DNA of 64,000 nucleotides from Nocardia jinanensis (GCF_014645735.1 NZ_BMMH01000005.1:124001-188000); one strand, 5' to 3'; counted from the stretch's first letter, positions 51,482-60,735 are shown. The notes: generated by a model not told the origin, from the letters alone. A program made the numbers and translations.

Positions 51482-52456
51482 TCAGTGGGCTTGCGCCGGG
51501 ACAGCGGCCCCGGCGCCGACGGACGACACCGCCGGCACACCGCACCGCCTCGCCGCGGCGCCGAGCATCGCCTCGTTCACATCCAGCAGGCGGTCGAGGA
51601 CCATTCCCCGGCGCAGGAACCGATGGAACTCGTGCTCCCAGGTGTAGCCGATCGCACCGAGCACCTGCTGCACCGATCGGCCGGTGGTGGCGAGCGCGCG
51701 GGAGGCCGCGACTGCGGCCGCGAGCGAGGTGACCTCCCCGAGCGCGCCGTCGCCTTCCGCCTGGGCGGCATCGCCGATCACCTGACCGCTCGCCACCGCG
51801 ACCGCGGCATCGGCCAGCAGGTGCTGCACCGCCTGGAACGCGCCGATCGGTTGGCCGAACTGGTGGCGCGCCGTGACATGATCCACCCCCACCTCGAGCA
51901 GACGCGCGCACAATCCGAGCAGGTGCCAGGAGAGCCCGATCCGCACCCGGCGGGTCAGGAAGCCTTCGGGGAGATCGAGAACACGACCCGCGGCCGCGCC
52001 GATACCGATGTCGACGAGACGCAGACCGGCGTCGACGGTATCGACCGGTTCTGGCGCGAGGTCGGCGGCCGAAACGATCCGCACCGCACCCTCCGGGGTC
52101 TCGAACACATACGCCGCCGGAGCGAGGTCCGCGGCGACGAGGCCGCGGTAGCGGCCCGGCCGCGACGTAGCGCTCAGTACGGCGAAGGGTTCGCCACTCA
52201 CCGGCGCGAGGTCACGCGCGCGCAGGTCGGCGAGAGCGTACGCGTCGAGGGTGGCCGCCGAGGCCAGCGCCGCTCCCTGCCCCTCGAAGAGCGCGCGCAC
52301 CGCGATCTCGGGGACCTCTTCGTGGAGGTCGAACCATCCGATGCGTTCGAGATCGCCGATGCCGATCCCGGCGGGCCGTTCGGCGAACATATGGTCGACG
52401 GTGGCCCGGATCTCGCTGTATCCGTCGTCCGCGCGTGGCTGGGAAAGCTGCATCAT
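51482..52456 (-). CDS. Acyl-CoA dehydrogenase, small/beta-type subunit
   Basis: A 324-residue short ACAD: a loose N-terminal half, then TARHQFGQPIGAFQAVQHLLADAAVAV and VLGAIGYTWEHEFHRFLRR, the usual beta-subunit signature. ATG 52456 overlaps the stop of the large-subunit gene (ATGA), showing coupled translation. It forms the second ACAD pair of this operon. Catalytic competence depends on the partner at 52453-53610. Confidence 0.88.
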   Translation of the reverse strand: MMQLSQPRADDGYSEIRATVDHMFAERPAGIGIGDLERIGWFDLHEEVPEIAVRALFEGQGAALASAATLDAYALADLRARDLAPVSGEPFAVLSATSRPGRYRGLVAADLAPAAYVFETPEGAVRIVSAADLAPEPVDTVDAGLRLVDIGIGAAAGRVLDLPEGFLTRRVRIGLSWHLLGLCARLLEVGVDHVTARHQFGQPIGAFQAVQHLLADAAVAVASGQVIGDAAQAEGDGALGEVTSLAAAVAASRALATTGRSVQQVLGAIGYTWEHEFHRFLRRGMVLDRLLDVNEAMLGAAARRCGVPAVSSVGAGAAVPAQAH

Positions 52457-53610
52457 CGTCCCCTGGGAAGTCCGAGAATCTGAGTGGCGACAATCGTGCG
52501 CTGCACCTCCGCGGATCCTCCGTAGATGGATGCCGACCGGCTGTGCAGGAAATCGTGCACGCGTTCGTCCCGGTCCGGGGCCCCGTCGTCGATCGCGACG
52601 GGCCGCAGGAGATCGCTCAAGTCCTGCACCGACCGTTCCGCCCGCGACAGCAGGAGCTTGTCCACCGACACCTGGGGACCGCTGCTGCGGCCGGCGGCCA
52701 GCGCCCGGATCGTGGCGAGCGAGCGCAGCCGTAGCGCGGTCACGTCCTGGTATGCCGAGCCGAAACGTTCCAGTCCCCACCGCTCGCCCCCGGCATCGAG
52801 ACCGCGCAGCGTGGCGTGCAGGACCGCCTGGCGCAGCCAGGCGAAGACACCGCGCTCCCATTGGAAGAGATACATGGCGGCTTCCCAGCCGTGATCGACC
52901 GTGCCGATCAGCCGGTCCGCGGGGACCCGCACCGCGTCGAAGAACAGTTCACCGAAATGCTCGGTTCCGGTCATATCGCCGATGGGCCGGCAGTCGAGTC
53001 CGGCCGCGGTCATATCGACCAGAAAGAGGCTCAGCCCGCGGTGCCGGGATTCCGGGGCACCGGTCCGGGCCAGCACGACACAGCGATCGGCGCCGACCGC
53101 CCGGGTGGACCACACCTTCTGGCCGGACAATATCCAGCCGTCGCCGTCGGCCGGGGCCGCGCGCAGCCGCAGTGCCGCCAGATCGCTCCCCGCCTCGGGT
53201 TCGGAGAAGCCCTGGCACCATGCCTCCCGGCCGGAGATCAGCGCCGGCAGATGCTCCCGCGCCAGGTCCGGCGCGTACTTCAGCAGCATCGGTGCGATGA
53301 CCTCGACGGAATTGACTGTGGTCGGCACGAATATCCCGCGTTGCCCGAGTTCGTCGTAGACGGCTGTCCGGGTGAGGACGTCACCACCGAGGCCGCCGAG
53401 TTCGGCCGGCCACCCCTGTGCGAGCCAGCCCTGCTCGTACAGCCACGCATGAAAGTCTTTCTGCGCCCGCAGGGACGGCAGGGCACGCTGCGGCGCCAGC
53501 GCCCGGGCGCAGTGTTCCCGCGCGGTGGATCCGTGATCGGTCTGCCATCGGGATACGGCCGCGGGCAGATCGCGGAGGGCGACGAGTTCCAACGGATCAC
53601 CTCTCATCAT
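52453..53610 (-). CDS. Acyl-CoA dehydrogenase, large/alpha-type subunit
   Basis: A 385-residue ACAD: GWPAELGGLGGDVLTR, WCQGFSEPEAGSDLAALRLRA, GQKVWSTRAVGADRC, RLIGTVDHGWEAAMYLF, and the end SIYGGSAEVQRTIVATQILGLP. It resembles the large subunit at 24366 more than that at 47949. It is the first gene of the ten-gene run that ends at 43856. Palindrome site 12 lies 91 bp upstream, shared with a divergent ECH gene. Confidence 0.92.
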   Translation of the reverse strand: MMRGDPLELVALRDLPAAVSRWQTDHGSTAREHCARALAPQRALPSLRAQKDFHAWLYEQGWLAQGWPAELGGLGGDVLTRTAVYDELGQRGIFVPTTVNSVEVIAPMLLKYAPDLAREHLPALISGREAWCQGFSEPEAGSDLAALRLRAAPADGDGWILSGQKVWSTRAVGADRCVVLARTGAPESRHRGLSLFLVDMTAAGLDCRPIGDMTGTEHFGELFFDAVRVPADRLIGTVDHGWEAAMYLFQWERGVFAWLRQAVLHATLRGLDAGGERWGLERFGSAYQDVTALRLRSLATIRALAAGRSSGPQVSVDKLLLSRAERSVQDLSDLLRPVAIDDGAPDRDERVHDFLHSRSASIYGGSAEVQRTIVATQILGLPRGR

Positions 53611-53700
53611 GGAGCAATCGGCGCACCTCCCCGGCGGATACAGTGCACCGTATTATCGAATCCTTTGCGCGGACTATCCCATCCAGGGGCGCAACCGAGC

Positions 53701-53718
53701 TAAAGGGTATACTGAATT
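53701..53718. promoter_or_regulatory. Recurring palindrome, site 12
   Basis: TAAAGGG TATA CTGAATT, 91 bp before the ACAD operon and 56 bp before the ECH gene. The centre TATACT could be a -10 box for the rightward gene. Confidence 0.65.
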
Positions 53719-53773
53719 CAAGACGAAGTCGAGCGCTTCGCGCAACTCTCCACCGTCCGAAGGAGCCCCGGCC

Positions 53774-54538
53774 ATGTCAGGTCGCACTGTGACAGATACG
53801 TCCGCCGCGGGTATCGCGCGCATACATATGACCGGGGACGACGGTAACCCGCTCGACCTCGCCCTGGTGCGCGAACTGGCGGATACGCTCGACCGGCTCG
53901 ACAAGGACCCCGCCGTGCGCGCGGCCGTCCTGATCTCGACCGGTAAACACTTCTGCGCCGGCGCCACGGCCAAATTCACCGAGGGACAAGCCGCCTGGTC
54001 GACCGCCGACCTCTATGCCGAGGTTCCGCGCATCGCCGCATTCGGCAAACCCCTCGTCGCCGCGCTGAACGGGGCGGCCGTCGGTGGCGGAGCCGGCCTC
54101 GCGCTCCTGGCGGACTGGCGGCAGATGGCGGCGGACGCCCGGCTGCAGATCAATTTCAGCCGACTCGGCTACACACCGGGCTTCGGCCTGACCCGCACCC
54201 TGCCCGATCTGATCGGCGCCCATCGCGCCACGGAACTGCTCATCTCGGGCCGCCGGGTGACCGCCGCGGAAGCACAGTCGCTCGGCTTGTGCGATGCCGT
54301 TTCCGAACCCGGGAGCCTCGTCGCCGACTCTCTCGCCCGGGCCGCGGAATTCGCTCAGGGTGCGCCGCTCGCCGTCCGTGCGATCAAACAGCATTCCCGG
54401 CGCGGCCTGCTGGCCGATCTGCCGGCGATCCTGCGGGACGAGCTCGCCCAGCAGACGCAGTTGAAAAAGACCGCGGACTACGCGGAGGGGATGTCCGCGG
54501 CCAGGGAGCGGCGTAGCGCCGCATTCATCGGCCGCTGA
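53774..54538 (+). CDS. Enoyl-CoA hydratase/isomerase family protein
   Basis: A 254-residue crotonase: CAGATAKFTEG and LNGAAVGGGAGLALLADWRQMA form the oxyanion hole, while NFSRLGYTPGFGLTRTLPDLIG lacks both hydratase glutamates. Such members are often isomerases, ring-cleaving hydrolases or dechlorinase-like enzymes, so plain hydratase activity is doubtful. ATG 53774 has AAGGAG before it; the longer frame includes palindrome site 12. It is followed by an SDR gene after 39 bp. Confidence 0.88.
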   Translation: MSGRTVTDTSAAGIARIHMTGDDGNPLDLALVRELADTLDRLDKDPAVRAAVLISTGKHFCAGATAKFTEGQAAWSTADLYAEVPRIAAFGKPLVAALNGAAVGGGAGLALLADWRQMAADARLQINFSRLGYTPGFGLTRTLPDLIGAHRATELLISGRRVTAAEAQSLGLCDAVSEPGSLVADSLARAAEFAQGAPLAVRAIKQHSRRGLLADLPAILRDELAQQTQLKKTADYAEGMSAARERRSAAFIGR

Positions 54539-54577
54539 CCCGTTCCCCGCGGATCCCGCTCGACAGGAGGTACCCCG

Positions 54578-55345
54578 ATGGTTGGACTGCCCACGTTCCG
54601 AGACCGCGTCGCCGTGGTGACCGGTGGCGCATCCGGTATCGGCCGGGCCGTCGCCGCGGCCCTCGTCGCCGAAGGCGCCGAGGTGGTGATCATCGATCTC
54701 GACCCGGCGAGCACCGCGACGGCCGCGCAATCGATCGGTACCGGATACCTGCCGGTGGATGTCACCGACCCCGAAGCGATGGCACGGGCGGCGGCCGATG
54801 TCGTCGCCATGTTCGGCCGCGTGGACCTGTTGATCAACAATGCCGGAATCGCCGTGGCAGAAGCTTTCCTCGAGATGGACATCGACACCGCGCGCCGGGT
54901 CCTGGATGTGAACCTGTGGGGTGTGATCCATGGCCTTCGCGCGTTCGTGCCGATGATCGAACGGACGTCCACGGACGGGTTCGTCGTCAATACGGCCTCA
55001 CTGGGCGGCCTGCGCACCGCCCCCGGGTTGTCCGCCTATTCGATGTCGAAGTTCGCGGTGGTGGCGCTGACCGAAACCCTGGCCGAGGAGCTGGCCGCAC
55101 GCCGTTCCCGGGTCGGCGTCGGTGTGCTCCTTCCCGGGCGCGTGGCCACCGGCCTGGGCCGGGCCGCCGGCCGCTCGAACGATCCGGTACCGAAGACCGG
55201 CGAGCCCGTTCTGGCCCCGGAACAGGTCGCCGCAATACTGCTGCCGGCAATAGTGCGTGGAGACCTGTACATCGTCACGCACCCGGAAGCTCGCGGCACG
55301 ATCGAGGCGCGGCATCGGGCACTGGAAGCGGCATTCCACGTCTGA
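54578..55345 (+). CDS. SDR family oxidoreductase
   Basis: A 255-residue classical SDR: VTGGASGIGRAV, IIDLDPAS with Asp for NAD, DLLINNAGIAVAEAF, NTASLGGLRTAPG and AYSMSKFAVVALTETLAEEL with Ser, Tyr and Lys. The C-terminal part (LAPEQVAAILLPAIVRGDLYIVTHPEARGTIEAR) is of the kind seen in hydroxysteroid-like SDRs. AGGAGG precedes the start. It probably forms an operon with the ECH gene and ends before a hairpin. Confidence 0.9.
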   Translation: MVGLPTFRDRVAVVTGGASGIGRAVAAALVAEGAEVVIIDLDPASTATAAQSIGTGYLPVDVTDPEAMARAAADVVAMFGRVDLLINNAGIAVAEAFLEMDIDTARRVLDVNLWGVIHGLRAFVPMIERTSTDGFVVNTASLGGLRTAPGLSAYSMSKFAVVALTETLAEELAARRSRVGVGVLLPGRVATGLGRAAGRSNDPVPKTGEPVLAPEQVAAILLPAIVRGDLYIVTHPEARGTIEARHRALEAAFHV

Positions 55346-55353
55346 CCCGGCAG

Positions 55354-55388
55354 GCCGGCGCCGCAGGCGCACATCGCCCGGCGCCGGC
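55354..55388. terminator. Terminator hairpin
   Basis: GCCGGCGCC and GGCGCCGGC (9 bp, perfect) flank a 17-base loop between convergent genes ending 55345 and 55402. Confidence 0.65.
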
Positions 55389-55401
55389 TCTCACCGCATC
55401 G

Positions 55402-56541
55402 TCACGCCCGGCCGCCGCCGGTGTCCAGACCGGACCAGATAATCGTCCGGAGCACCTCGGTGGTACCGCCGCGCAGGGTGATCGAGGGCGCGTGCTCCAC
55501 CGCCGACCTGAGCAGGGCCCGGTCCTCCTCGCCGGGCACACGTCCCGCCAGCAGCCGACGCGCGCGTTCCACCTGACGCTGCTCGAAAACGGTACCCACA
55601 TCCTTGACCAGCGCGGCATCGAGCTCGCGGCGAGCCTGCGGGCGGTTCTCCTCCGCAAGCGTCCGCAGGCTCAGTGCCCGCACCGACCACATCGCGGCTG
55701 CGGTCTCGCCCAGATAGGCATGATCACGACGGGTCGGCCGGGCCAGCCGGGCGGCCATCATCGTCTCGAGGTAGAGACTCACATACCGCTCCGCGCCGTT
55801 GCGTTCGAGCGCGAGCTCCCCGGTGACCTGTTTCCATCCGTCCCCCTCCGCGCCCAGCAGAGCGTCGTCGTCGACCAGCACATCATCGAAGACGACCTCG
55901 CAGAATTCCGCTTCGCCGTCGAGGGAGCGGATCGGCCGCACCTGCACACCGGGCGCGTCGAGCGGCACCAGGAACTGCGAGAGTCCGGCGTGCCGGTCCT
56001 CGCTGACCGCGCTGCGGCACAGCGTGAGCATGTAATGCGCGCGATGCGCGCCGCTGGACCAGACCTTGGCACCGTTGATCCGCCAGCCCCCGGGCACTCT
56101 TTCGGCGCGAGTGCGCACCGACGCGAGGTCCGATCCCGAGCCGGGCTCCGACATTCCCACCGCGAAGAACAGCCGACCGGCCACGATCTCCGGAATGAAC
56201 GCGCGCTTCTGCCGCTCGGTGCCGTTCTTGAGAATTCCCGGGCCGATCTGGCGCTCGGCGAACCAGTGGGCGGCCACCGGCGCGCCGGCGGTCAGCAACT
56301 CCTCGACGACCGCGAGCCGCTCGAATGCGCTGCACTCACCGCCACCGTATTCCTTCGGCCAGGTCATCCCGATCCAGCCCTGACTGCCCAGCGCCCGGCT
56401 GAACTCGGCGGAGGCCGAGGTGAGCCAGGCGTCGATCGCCGGCCGGTACGGTGCTCTGGCCTGTTCCTCCGCGAGAAACCTGCGCACCCGGGCGCGCAGG
56501 TGCGGCAACGCCGCCAGCTCGGTTACGGGACGTTCCGACAT
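55402..56541 (-). CDS. Acyl-CoA dehydrogenase
   Basis: A 379-residue ACAD: GMTWPKEYGGGECSAFE, VGMSEPGSGSDLASVRTRAE, GAKVWSSGAHRAHYML, ELALERNGAERY, and APSITLRGGTTEVLRTIIW. It is a paralogue of the large subunit at 47949 but has no small-subunit gene beside it, so it may borrow one or work alone. ATG 56541 has GAAGGG upstream; the longer frame crosses palindrome site 13. Monocistronic, divergent from the ECH-ECH-thiolase genes. Confidence 0.92.
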   Translation of the reverse strand: MSERPVTELAALPHLRARVRRFLAEEQARAPYRPAIDAWLTSASAEFSRALGSQGWIGMTWPKEYGGGECSAFERLAVVEELLTAGAPVAAHWFAERQIGPGILKNGTERQKRAFIPEIVAGRLFFAVGMSEPGSGSDLASVRTRAERVPGGWRINGAKVWSSGAHRAHYMLTLCRSAVSEDRHAGLSQFLVPLDAPGVQVRPIRSLDGEAEFCEVVFDDVLVDDDALLGAEGDGWKQVTGELALERNGAERYVSLYLETMMAARLARPTRRDHAYLGETAAAMWSVRALSLRTLAEENRPQARRELDAALVKDVGTVFEQRQVERARRLLAGRVPGEEDRALLRSAVEHAPSITLRGGTTEVLRTIIWSGLDTGGGRA

Positions 56542-56570
56542 TTCGACACCCTTCCGGACCCGACGAGCGC

Positions 56571-56588
56571 TAATGAGCATCCTCAGCA
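56571..56588. promoter_or_regulatory. Recurring palindrome, site 13
   Basis: TAATGAG CATC CTCAGCA, 30 bp before the lone ACAD gene, the closest of all sites to a start codon on the leftward side. Confidence 0.68.
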
Positions 56589-56645
56589 GAGGCGAAATAT
56601 GCCAGAAACTCTCGACGTTGTGGCTTGCCACTGAGATTTACCATA

Positions 56646-56663
56646 CATAGAGTATCCTGTTAA
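56646..56663. promoter_or_regulatory. Recurring palindrome, site 14
   Basis: CATAGAG TATC CTGTTAA, 57 bp before the ECH start at 56720 and 75 bp from site 13. Confidence 0.68.
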
Positions 56664-56719
56664 TGCGTCGTCGTCAGTGGGCGGGACCTCGAAACCACAC
56701 GGAAGGAAGTACGCACTGC

Positions 56720-57547
56720 ATGTACGTACCCAACGATTCGATCCAGGTTGAAGCCGACGGACCGGTACGGATCCTCAAGTTCAACCGCCCGGAAATCCGT
56801 AACGCGGTCAGCGCCGATATCAAGGAAGCGCTCAAGGTCGTCTGGGACAATCTCGCCGACGATCTCGACGTCGGGGCGGTCGTCCTGACCGGAAACGGGC
56901 CCGCCTTCTCCGCGGGCGGTGATATCGCGGACTTCGCGCGGGTGACCGCCGACGGTGAGTACCGGCGGCGTATTCGCCTCCGCCACGCCAAGCAGATCAT
57001 CGACGCGATGACCAATTTTCCCCTGCCCGTCGTGGTCGCGGTCAACGGTCCCGCGGTCGGCCTCGGCTGCAGCCTCGCATCTCTGGGCGACATCATCCTC
57101 GCCGGTGAGTCGGCGATGTTCGCCGATCCCCATGTCTCGATCGGTCTCGTCGCCGGTGACGGTGGTGCCGCGATCTGGCCGCTCATGATGAGTCTGGCCA
57201 AGGCAAAGGAATACATTCTGACGGGCGATCCGATCCCGGCCGCGGAAGCTCACCGGATAGGTCTGGTCAACCACGTCTATCCGGACGCGGAACTACTGCC
57301 CAAGGCGATCGAGCTCGCGCATCGCCTGGCGAAACAACCGCGCCCTGCCCTGCAGGAAACGAAGAAGATCATGAACATGCACATCGCCCGCGCGTCGTTC
57401 GGCATCCTCGAAACGGCGCTGGCCGCGGAATCCGAGTCCTTCACTACCGAAGAGCACCGCGAAAAGGTCGAAGCCTTCCTGGCCCGCGCGAACCGGAAGA
57501 GCGCCGAGCGGACGAATGCCGGCAGCGGACCCGCTGAAAAGGGATGA
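56720..57547 (+). CDS. Enoyl-CoA hydratase/isomerase family protein
   Basis: A 275-residue crotonase: ILKFNRPEIRNAVSAD, oxyanion segments SAGGDIADFARV and VNGPAVGLGCSLASLGDIILA, and ADPHVSIGLVAGDGGAAIWPLMMS, where Asp replaces the second hydratase Glu. That AGDGG pattern occurs in many actinobacterial hydratase-like proteins. ATG 56720 is preceded by GGAAGGAAG at a somewhat long distance; an upstream in-frame ATG at 56663 touches palindrome site 14. First of three rightward genes; overlaps the next by 4 bp. Confidence 0.9.
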   Translation: MYVPNDSIQVEADGPVRILKFNRPEIRNAVSADIKEALKVVWDNLADDLDVGAVVLTGNGPAFSAGGDIADFARVTADGEYRRRIRLRHAKQIIDAMTNFPLPVVVAVNGPAVGLGCSLASLGDIILAGESAMFADPHVSIGLVAGDGGAAIWPLMMSLAKAKEYILTGDPIPAAEAHRIGLVNHVYPDAELLPKAIELAHRLAKQPRPALQETKKIMNMHIARASFGILETALAAESESFTTEEHREKVEAFLARANRKSAERTNAGSGPAEKG

Positions 57548-58386
57548 CAATGACCATGGACATCACCCCCGACACCGACACCGAGCTCGTCCGGTACGAC
57601 GTTCGAGACGGCGTCGCGGTGATCTCGTGGAACCGGCCGCACCGTAACAACGCCTGGACGCCCGCCCTCGAGGATGCGTACTTCACGCAGCTCCGGGTCG
57701 CCGCGGCGGACGACGAGGTGAAGGCCATCGTGATCACCGGGCGCGGGCGCCACTTCAGCCCCGGCATGGATATGCAGCACCTCGCATCGGCGTCCAACGG
57801 CGTGCACAACCGCCCGCCCGAGGAACGCGAACCGCAGACGCTGCCCATGACGATCCCCAAACCCATCATCGCCGCCATCCACGGCTCCTGCGCGGGCACC
57901 GGGTTCATCCAGGCGTGCGTCGCCGATGTCCGTTTCGTCGCGCCCGACGCGAAACTCACTGCGGCGTTCGTCCGCCGCGGCATCATGGCCGAGCACGGCC
58001 TCGCCGTCCTGCTTCCGGCCATCGTCGGAACAGCCAATGCTCTCGATATCCTGATGTCCGGGCGGGTGCTGTCCGGTACCGAGGCGGCGGGCCTGGGCTT
58101 CGCGAAACTCGCCGCGCCCGGACGTGCCGTGGACGAGGCCGTCGCCTACGCCCGGGACATCGCCGCTACCTGCTCCCCGGTAGCCCTGGCCATCACCAAA
58201 AAGCAAGTGTACGAAGGCATCTCCGAGCCGTTGGAATCCGCTCGGCGCGATGCCCTGGATATCTGGAAGAAACTCCGCGAACACGGCGACTTCAAGGAAG
58301 GTGTCGCCAGCTTCGTCGAGCGCCGCGCACCCCGATTCGCCCCGCTCGACGAGCAGTGGGTCCGGATCGCGAACACCACCTCTTAG
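57544..58386 (+). CDS. Enoyl-CoA hydratase/isomerase family protein
   Basis: A 280-residue crotonase: VISWNRPHRNNAWTP, oxyanion segments SPGMDMQHLA and IHGSCAGTGFIQACVADVRF, and FVRRGIMAEHGLAVLLPAIVG with a Glu at the second active-site position. The ATG overlaps the previous stop (ATGA), so the two ECHs are coupled and may form a mixed complex or act in sequence. The thiolase gene follows after 39 bp. Confidence 0.9.
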   Translation: MTMTMDITPDTDTELVRYDVRDGVAVISWNRPHRNNAWTPALEDAYFTQLRVAAADDEVKAIVITGRGRHFSPGMDMQHLASASNGVHNRPPEEREPQTLPMTIPKPIIAAIHGSCAGTGFIQACVADVRFVAPDAKLTAAFVRRGIMAEHGLAVLLPAIVGTANALDILMSGRVLSGTEAAGLGFAKLAAPGRAVDEAVAYARDIAATCSPVALAITKKQVYEGISEPLESARRDALDIWKKLREHGDFKEGVASFVERRAPRFAPLDEQWVRIANTTS

Positions 58387-58425
58387 CACCGGCATTCGCA
58401 CGGCTCACGCATCGAAGGAAAACCA

Positions 58426-59559
58426 ATGACTGATGCTCTCATCGTCGGCGGCGCGCGCTCGCCCATCGGCCGGCGCCGCGGCGCCCTCGCCGACGCCCAT
58501 CCCGCGGAGCTGCTCGGCACCGTGATCACGACATCCCTGTCCGCGGCCGGTATCGACCCCGCCGACGTCGACCAGATCATCGCCGGCTGTGTCACCACGG
58601 CGGGCGATCAGGCCAACAACATCGCGCGGACCGCGTGGCTCACCGCGGGCCTGCCCATCCAGGTACCGGGAATCACGGTGGACGCGCGGTGCGGATCGAG
58701 CCAGCAGGCGGTGCATTTCGCCACCGGTCTCGTCAAGAGCGGCGCGGCCGACCTCGTGGTATGCGGCGGGGTGGAGCATATGTCGCGCCATCCGCTCGGC
58801 CAGGATGTCGGCACCGAGATGGGCCAACCCCTGTCACCGGCCTACCGGGATCTCTTCGAGGTCACCTCGCAGGGTGAGGCCGCCGAGCGCATCGCCGAAA
58901 TCTGGAAGATCGATCGCGCCTACGCGGATGAGCTCGCGCTGGCATCCCAGGAACGCGCCGCCGCCGCGATCGCGGCGGGACGTTTCGATGGCGAGATCGC
59001 CCCGATCGGCGATTTCGCCACCGACGAAGGGCCACGGCCCAGTACCGCGGCGGGCCTGGCCGGCCTCAAAACGGTCTTCCGCGACGCCGACCACGGCATC
59101 CTCACCGCCGGCAACTCGTCACAGATCTCCGACGGCGCCTCCTGTGTGATCGTCGCTTCCGGCCGCTACGCCGCCGAGCACGGGCTCGCGCCGCTGGCCG
59201 AAATCGAGCACCAGCTGATCATCGGTGTCGATCCGGTCCTCAAGCTGACGGGCCCCATACCGGCCACGCAGGAAATCCTGAAACGCTCCGGTCTCGCGCT
59301 GTCCGATATCGGTGCGGCCGAGGTCAACGAGGCGTTCGCCAGTGTGCTCGGCGCCTGGCTGCGCGAACTGGAATACGCGCACGAGCGGACGAACGTCAAC
59401 GGCGGCGCGATCGCGCTCGGCCACCCGGTCGGTGCCACGGGGACCCGCCTCGTGCTGACCTCCGCGCACGAGTTGCGCGCGGGGGGCCACGAACGCACGC
59501 TCGTCACCATGTGCTGTGGCGGCGGACTCGGTACGGCCACCGTCCTCAAAGCGGCCTGA
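58426..59559 (+). CDS. Thiolase (acetyl-CoA acyltransferase type)
   Basis: A 377-residue thiolase with Cys89 in DARCGSSQQ, NEAFASV, His333 in GHPVGATG and paired cysteines 363-364 in CCGGG. It should cleave a 3-oxoacyl-CoA thiolytically. It is less like the thiolase at 9293 than a duplicate would be (DARCGSS rather than QRQCASS), so the two probably take different acyl groups. It ends the ECH-ECH-thiolase module before a very strong hairpin. Confidence 0.93.
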   Translation: MTDALIVGGARSPIGRRRGALADAHPAELLGTVITTSLSAAGIDPADVDQIIAGCVTTAGDQANNIARTAWLTAGLPIQVPGITVDARCGSSQQAVHFATGLVKSGAADLVVCGGVEHMSRHPLGQDVGTEMGQPLSPAYRDLFEVTSQGEAAERIAEIWKIDRAYADELALASQERAAAAIAAGRFDGEIAPIGDFATDEGPRPSTAAGLAGLKTVFRDADHGILTAGNSSQISDGASCVIVASGRYAAEHGLAPLAEIEHQLIIGVDPVLKLTGPIPATQEILKRSGLALSDIGAAEVNEAFASVLGAWLRELEYAHERTNVNGGAIALGHPVGATGTRLVLTSAHELRAGGHERTLVTMCCGGGLGTATVLKAA

Positions 59560-59574
59560 ACCCTCGAACATCCC

Positions 59575-59620
59575 GACCGCACAGTGCCCCCGAGGTTCGC
59601 CTCGGGGGCACTGTGCGGTC
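59575..59620. terminator. Bidirectional terminator with UUCG loop
   Basis: Perfect 21-bp stem from 59575 to 59595 and 59600 to 59620, around a TTCG tetraloop, between convergent thiolase and alcohol-dehydrogenase genes. It is the longest stem in the window. Confidence 0.9.
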
Positions 59621-59649
59621 AAGGGTCCGCGGAGCGCGGCCGCAAACGG

Positions 59650-60699
59650 TCAGTCGATGCCGGGCGCGACCAGAATCTTGACCTCGGTGGCCCGGCCGTC
59701 ACCGAGCAGATGGTCCAGGCCGCCCTCGATCACCTGGTCGAGCGGGATCGTGCTGCTCACCAGCGGCCGCGGGTCCAGGCGTCCCGCGGCCACCGCATCG
59801 ATCACCGCCTGGAAATCGGCCCGCGTGTAGGCGAAACTGCCCGTGATGCGCTTTTCGGTGGTGAGTATCTGCGTCGTATCCACGGCCACCGGTTCCCGGC
59901 TGCTCGCCGCGATGACGAGCGTTCCGCCGGTACGCAGCGATCGGAATGCCGCGTCGAACGCGGCGGAGCCCGCTCCCGAGGCATCGAACGCCACATCCAT
60001 ACCTGCCCCGCAGAAGTCGGCGAGATCGGTCTCCCGGGGGTCCACGACCTCGGCCCCGAGGCTCGCGGCCAGGGCTTTCCGGCGGTCGCTGATCTCGCTG
60101 ACGACGATTCTGGACGCGCCGATCGCACGCAGACTCAGCAGGATGGCCAAGCCCACCGGGCCGCCGCCGACTATCAGCCCCGCCGCCCCGGCCGCGGCCC
60201 CCGACTTGCGCACCGCGGCCCACCCGACGGTGAGCGGCTCGACCAGCGCTCCGGTCTCGGCGGTGAAACCCTCCGGCAGGACGAATACGTTATCGGCCGG
60301 AGCGACGACGTATTCGCTGAATCCGCCGCCCCAGCCGTCGATTCCGATGAAACCGTAGGTCTCACAGAGGTTCGGCTCGCCGCGCAGACAGGCTGGGCAC
60401 GTACCGTCGGCGATATTGGGCTGCACCGCGACCAGGTCGCCCACCGCGATACCCGCGGCCTCGCTTCCGACCTCGGTGACGAGGCCGGAGAACTCGTGCC
60501 CGAGTACCTTCGGCCCGATCTCGTTCATGATCGGATGCCGGTGCTCCGGGCCCAGCCGGCCGGACCGGTACAGGCCGAGATCGCTCCCGCAGATCCCGGC
60601 GCGCACCACCCGGATCTTGACAGTTCCCGGCCGGACCGGCGGTTCTGCTATCTCGTCGATCCGGGCGTCGACAGCTCCGTGCAGGCGAAGCGCTTTCAC
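59650..60699 (-). CDS. Zinc-dependent alcohol dehydrogenase (butanediol/sorbitol dehydrogenase-like)
   Basis: A 349-residue zinc MDR. Catalytic zinc ligands are seen in AGICGSDLG, KVLGHEFSG and VEPLTVGW; the structural zinc loop is reduced to CPACLRGEPNLC (three cysteines). The nucleotide fold is IVGGGPVGLAILLSL. It oxidises a secondary alcohol or polyol with NAD(P). GTG 60699 has GGAGG eight bases before it and is preferred over ATG 60714, which has none. It is the last gene of the right-hand leftward run, 36 bp after the transporter gene. Confidence 0.9.
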   Translation of the reverse strand: MKALRLHGAVDARIDEIAEPPVRPGTVKIRVVRAGICGSDLGLYRSGRLGPEHRHPIMNEIGPKVLGHEFSGLVTEVGSEAAGIAVGDLVAVQPNIADGTCPACLRGEPNLCETYGFIGIDGWGGGFSEYVVAPADNVFVLPEGFTAETGALVEPLTVGWAAVRKSGAAAGAAGLIVGGGPVGLAILLSLRAIGASRIVVSEISDRRKALAASLGAEVVDPRETDLADFCGAGMDVAFDASGAGSAAFDAAFRSLRTGGTLVIAASSREPVAVDTTQILTTEKRITGSFAYTRADFQAVIDAVAAGRLDPRPLVSSTIPLDQVIEGGLDHLLGDGRATEVKILVAPGID

Positions 60700-60735
60700 T
60701 GGGAGTTCCTCCATCGGGTAGGTGGGGACGGGCAG

